A DNA stretch of 39,060 bases. Source: Gammaproteobacteria bacterium (lineage in GTDB: Bacteria; Pseudomonadota; Gammaproteobacteria; Ga0077554; Ga007554). Location of the stretch: the NCBI GenBank assembly GCA_023266055.1, contig JAHFRW010000023.1, positions 1 through 39,060 on the forward strand. The letters are read 5' to 3'. The position numbers and the translations under genes are program-made. Below, one piece after another: positions 38,753 to 39,060 of the stretch (position 1 is its first letter; each line of letters begins with the position of its first letter). Under the pieces are notes generated by a model. It did not search any database. It was not told the origin of the DNA and saw only the letters and a program-made list of their open reading frames with translations.

Positions 38753-38884
38753 GGAAGCCCTGAATAATATGTCATTTCGAGTGTTAGCGAGAAATCTTGT
38801 TTCAGCGACGCATATTCAAAACCATACATCGCAGCATTTCTTCTGTGGCTTGAAATGACCATGCCTGAATGAATCGGGCATTCC
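38753..38884. mobile_element. 132-bp MITE-like element (IS5-type, CTAG-flanked)
   Basis: The element starts GGAAGCCCTGAATAA and its other end, reversed, reads GGAATGCCCGATTCATTCAGG; both ends then contain GTCATTTC-(G/A)AG at similar depth. These are imperfect terminal inverted repeats of about 30-40 bp. CTAG flanks both ends (38749-38752 and 38885-38888), matching the CTAG duplications made by IS5-group elements. It has no open frame. Its left CTAG supplies the gyrB stop codon. Confidence 0.65.
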
Positions 38885-38888
38885 CTAG

Positions 38889-39060
38889 CCGTTTTCAATC
38901 CACAAAACAAAAAAGGTCATTTTCGTTTTGTGCCCTGTTTCAAGCACGATTTATGTGCTTGAAACAGGGCACAAGTATCTCTTGCTGGTGCAGTGGCTAA
39001 GGCTGGAGAGTCACACCATTGCTGCGGCATAATCAGGATTGGAAAAAACTCTTGTGCCCC
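38889..39060. other. Gene-free window end
   Basis: Beyond the MITE-like element there is only the hairpin at 38928-38974 and unremarkable sequence. No open frame of note or RNA gene is recognised in these 172 bp. Confidence 0.5.
38928..38974. repeat. 20-bp perfect-stem hairpin after gyrB
   Basis: The arms 38928-38947 and 38955-38974 are perfectly complementary around a 7-nt loop. No U-run follows on the plus strand. The sequence CTTGTGCCC at 39051-39059 is an inverted copy of the stem's right end (GGGCACAAG), so the stem may belong to a repeated element continuing beyond the window. It could also end gyrB transcription. Confidence 0.65.

Overview
The window comes from the chromosome of a gammaproteobacterium. 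The closest protein resemblances I can name from memory are to enterobacterial-type DnaA, DnaN, RecF, GyrB, RecQ, YajD and Tas, with E. coli-like lengths. The species cannot be named from the sequence. Genes from 1 to 29.2 kb are all on the minus strand. From 29.4 kb the dnaA-dnaN-recF-gyrB replication core runs on the plus strand, so the recQ/dnaA gap is a divergence point next to a likely oriC.

Region 1 (about 1-22.8 kb, read right to left) looks like one surface/secretion locus. It holds a secreted LVIVD-repeat beta-propeller protein, a giant (about 2060 aa) repetitive adhesin-like protein with a DUF2341 domain, and two small secreted proteins. These are followed by a FecR-like membrane protein, a Cache-type sensor histidine kinase and a REC-GGDEF diguanylate cyclase. 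A third small secreted protein and a giant (1966 aa) protein with DUF11, SdrD/Cna-B-like and OmpA-like domains and a predicted C-terminal outer-membrane barrel complete it. The small proteins and the adhesin C-terminus share one domain that ends in a C-terminal Asn. A near-consensus CRP site lies upstream of the last two genes. My inference is a surface structure controlled by an envelope-sensing, c-di-GMP-producing module and by cAMP-CRP. I do not recognise it as a named system.

Region 2 (22.8-29.2 kb) holds a Tas-like aldo/keto reductase, a decayed MFS transporter pseudogene, a small AT-richer metal-type locus (His-rich membrane protein, possible small ORF, HupE/UreJ-like protein, DUF6488-like protein), the YajD HNH protein and RecQ.

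Region 3 (29.2-38.75 kb) is the replication core: dnaA (GTG start), an AT-rich origin-like dnaA-dnaN spacer with DnaA boxes, dnaN, a 13-bp hairpin, recF and gyrB. An OmpR-type two-component system and a PsiF-like small secreted protein, both on the minus strand, separate recF from gyrB.

Region 4 (38.75-39.06 kb) has no gene. It contains a 132-bp MITE-like element flanked by CTAG, whose left copy overlaps the gyrB stop codon, and then a perfect 20-bp-stem hairpin. I saw no tRNA, rRNA or CRISPR array.
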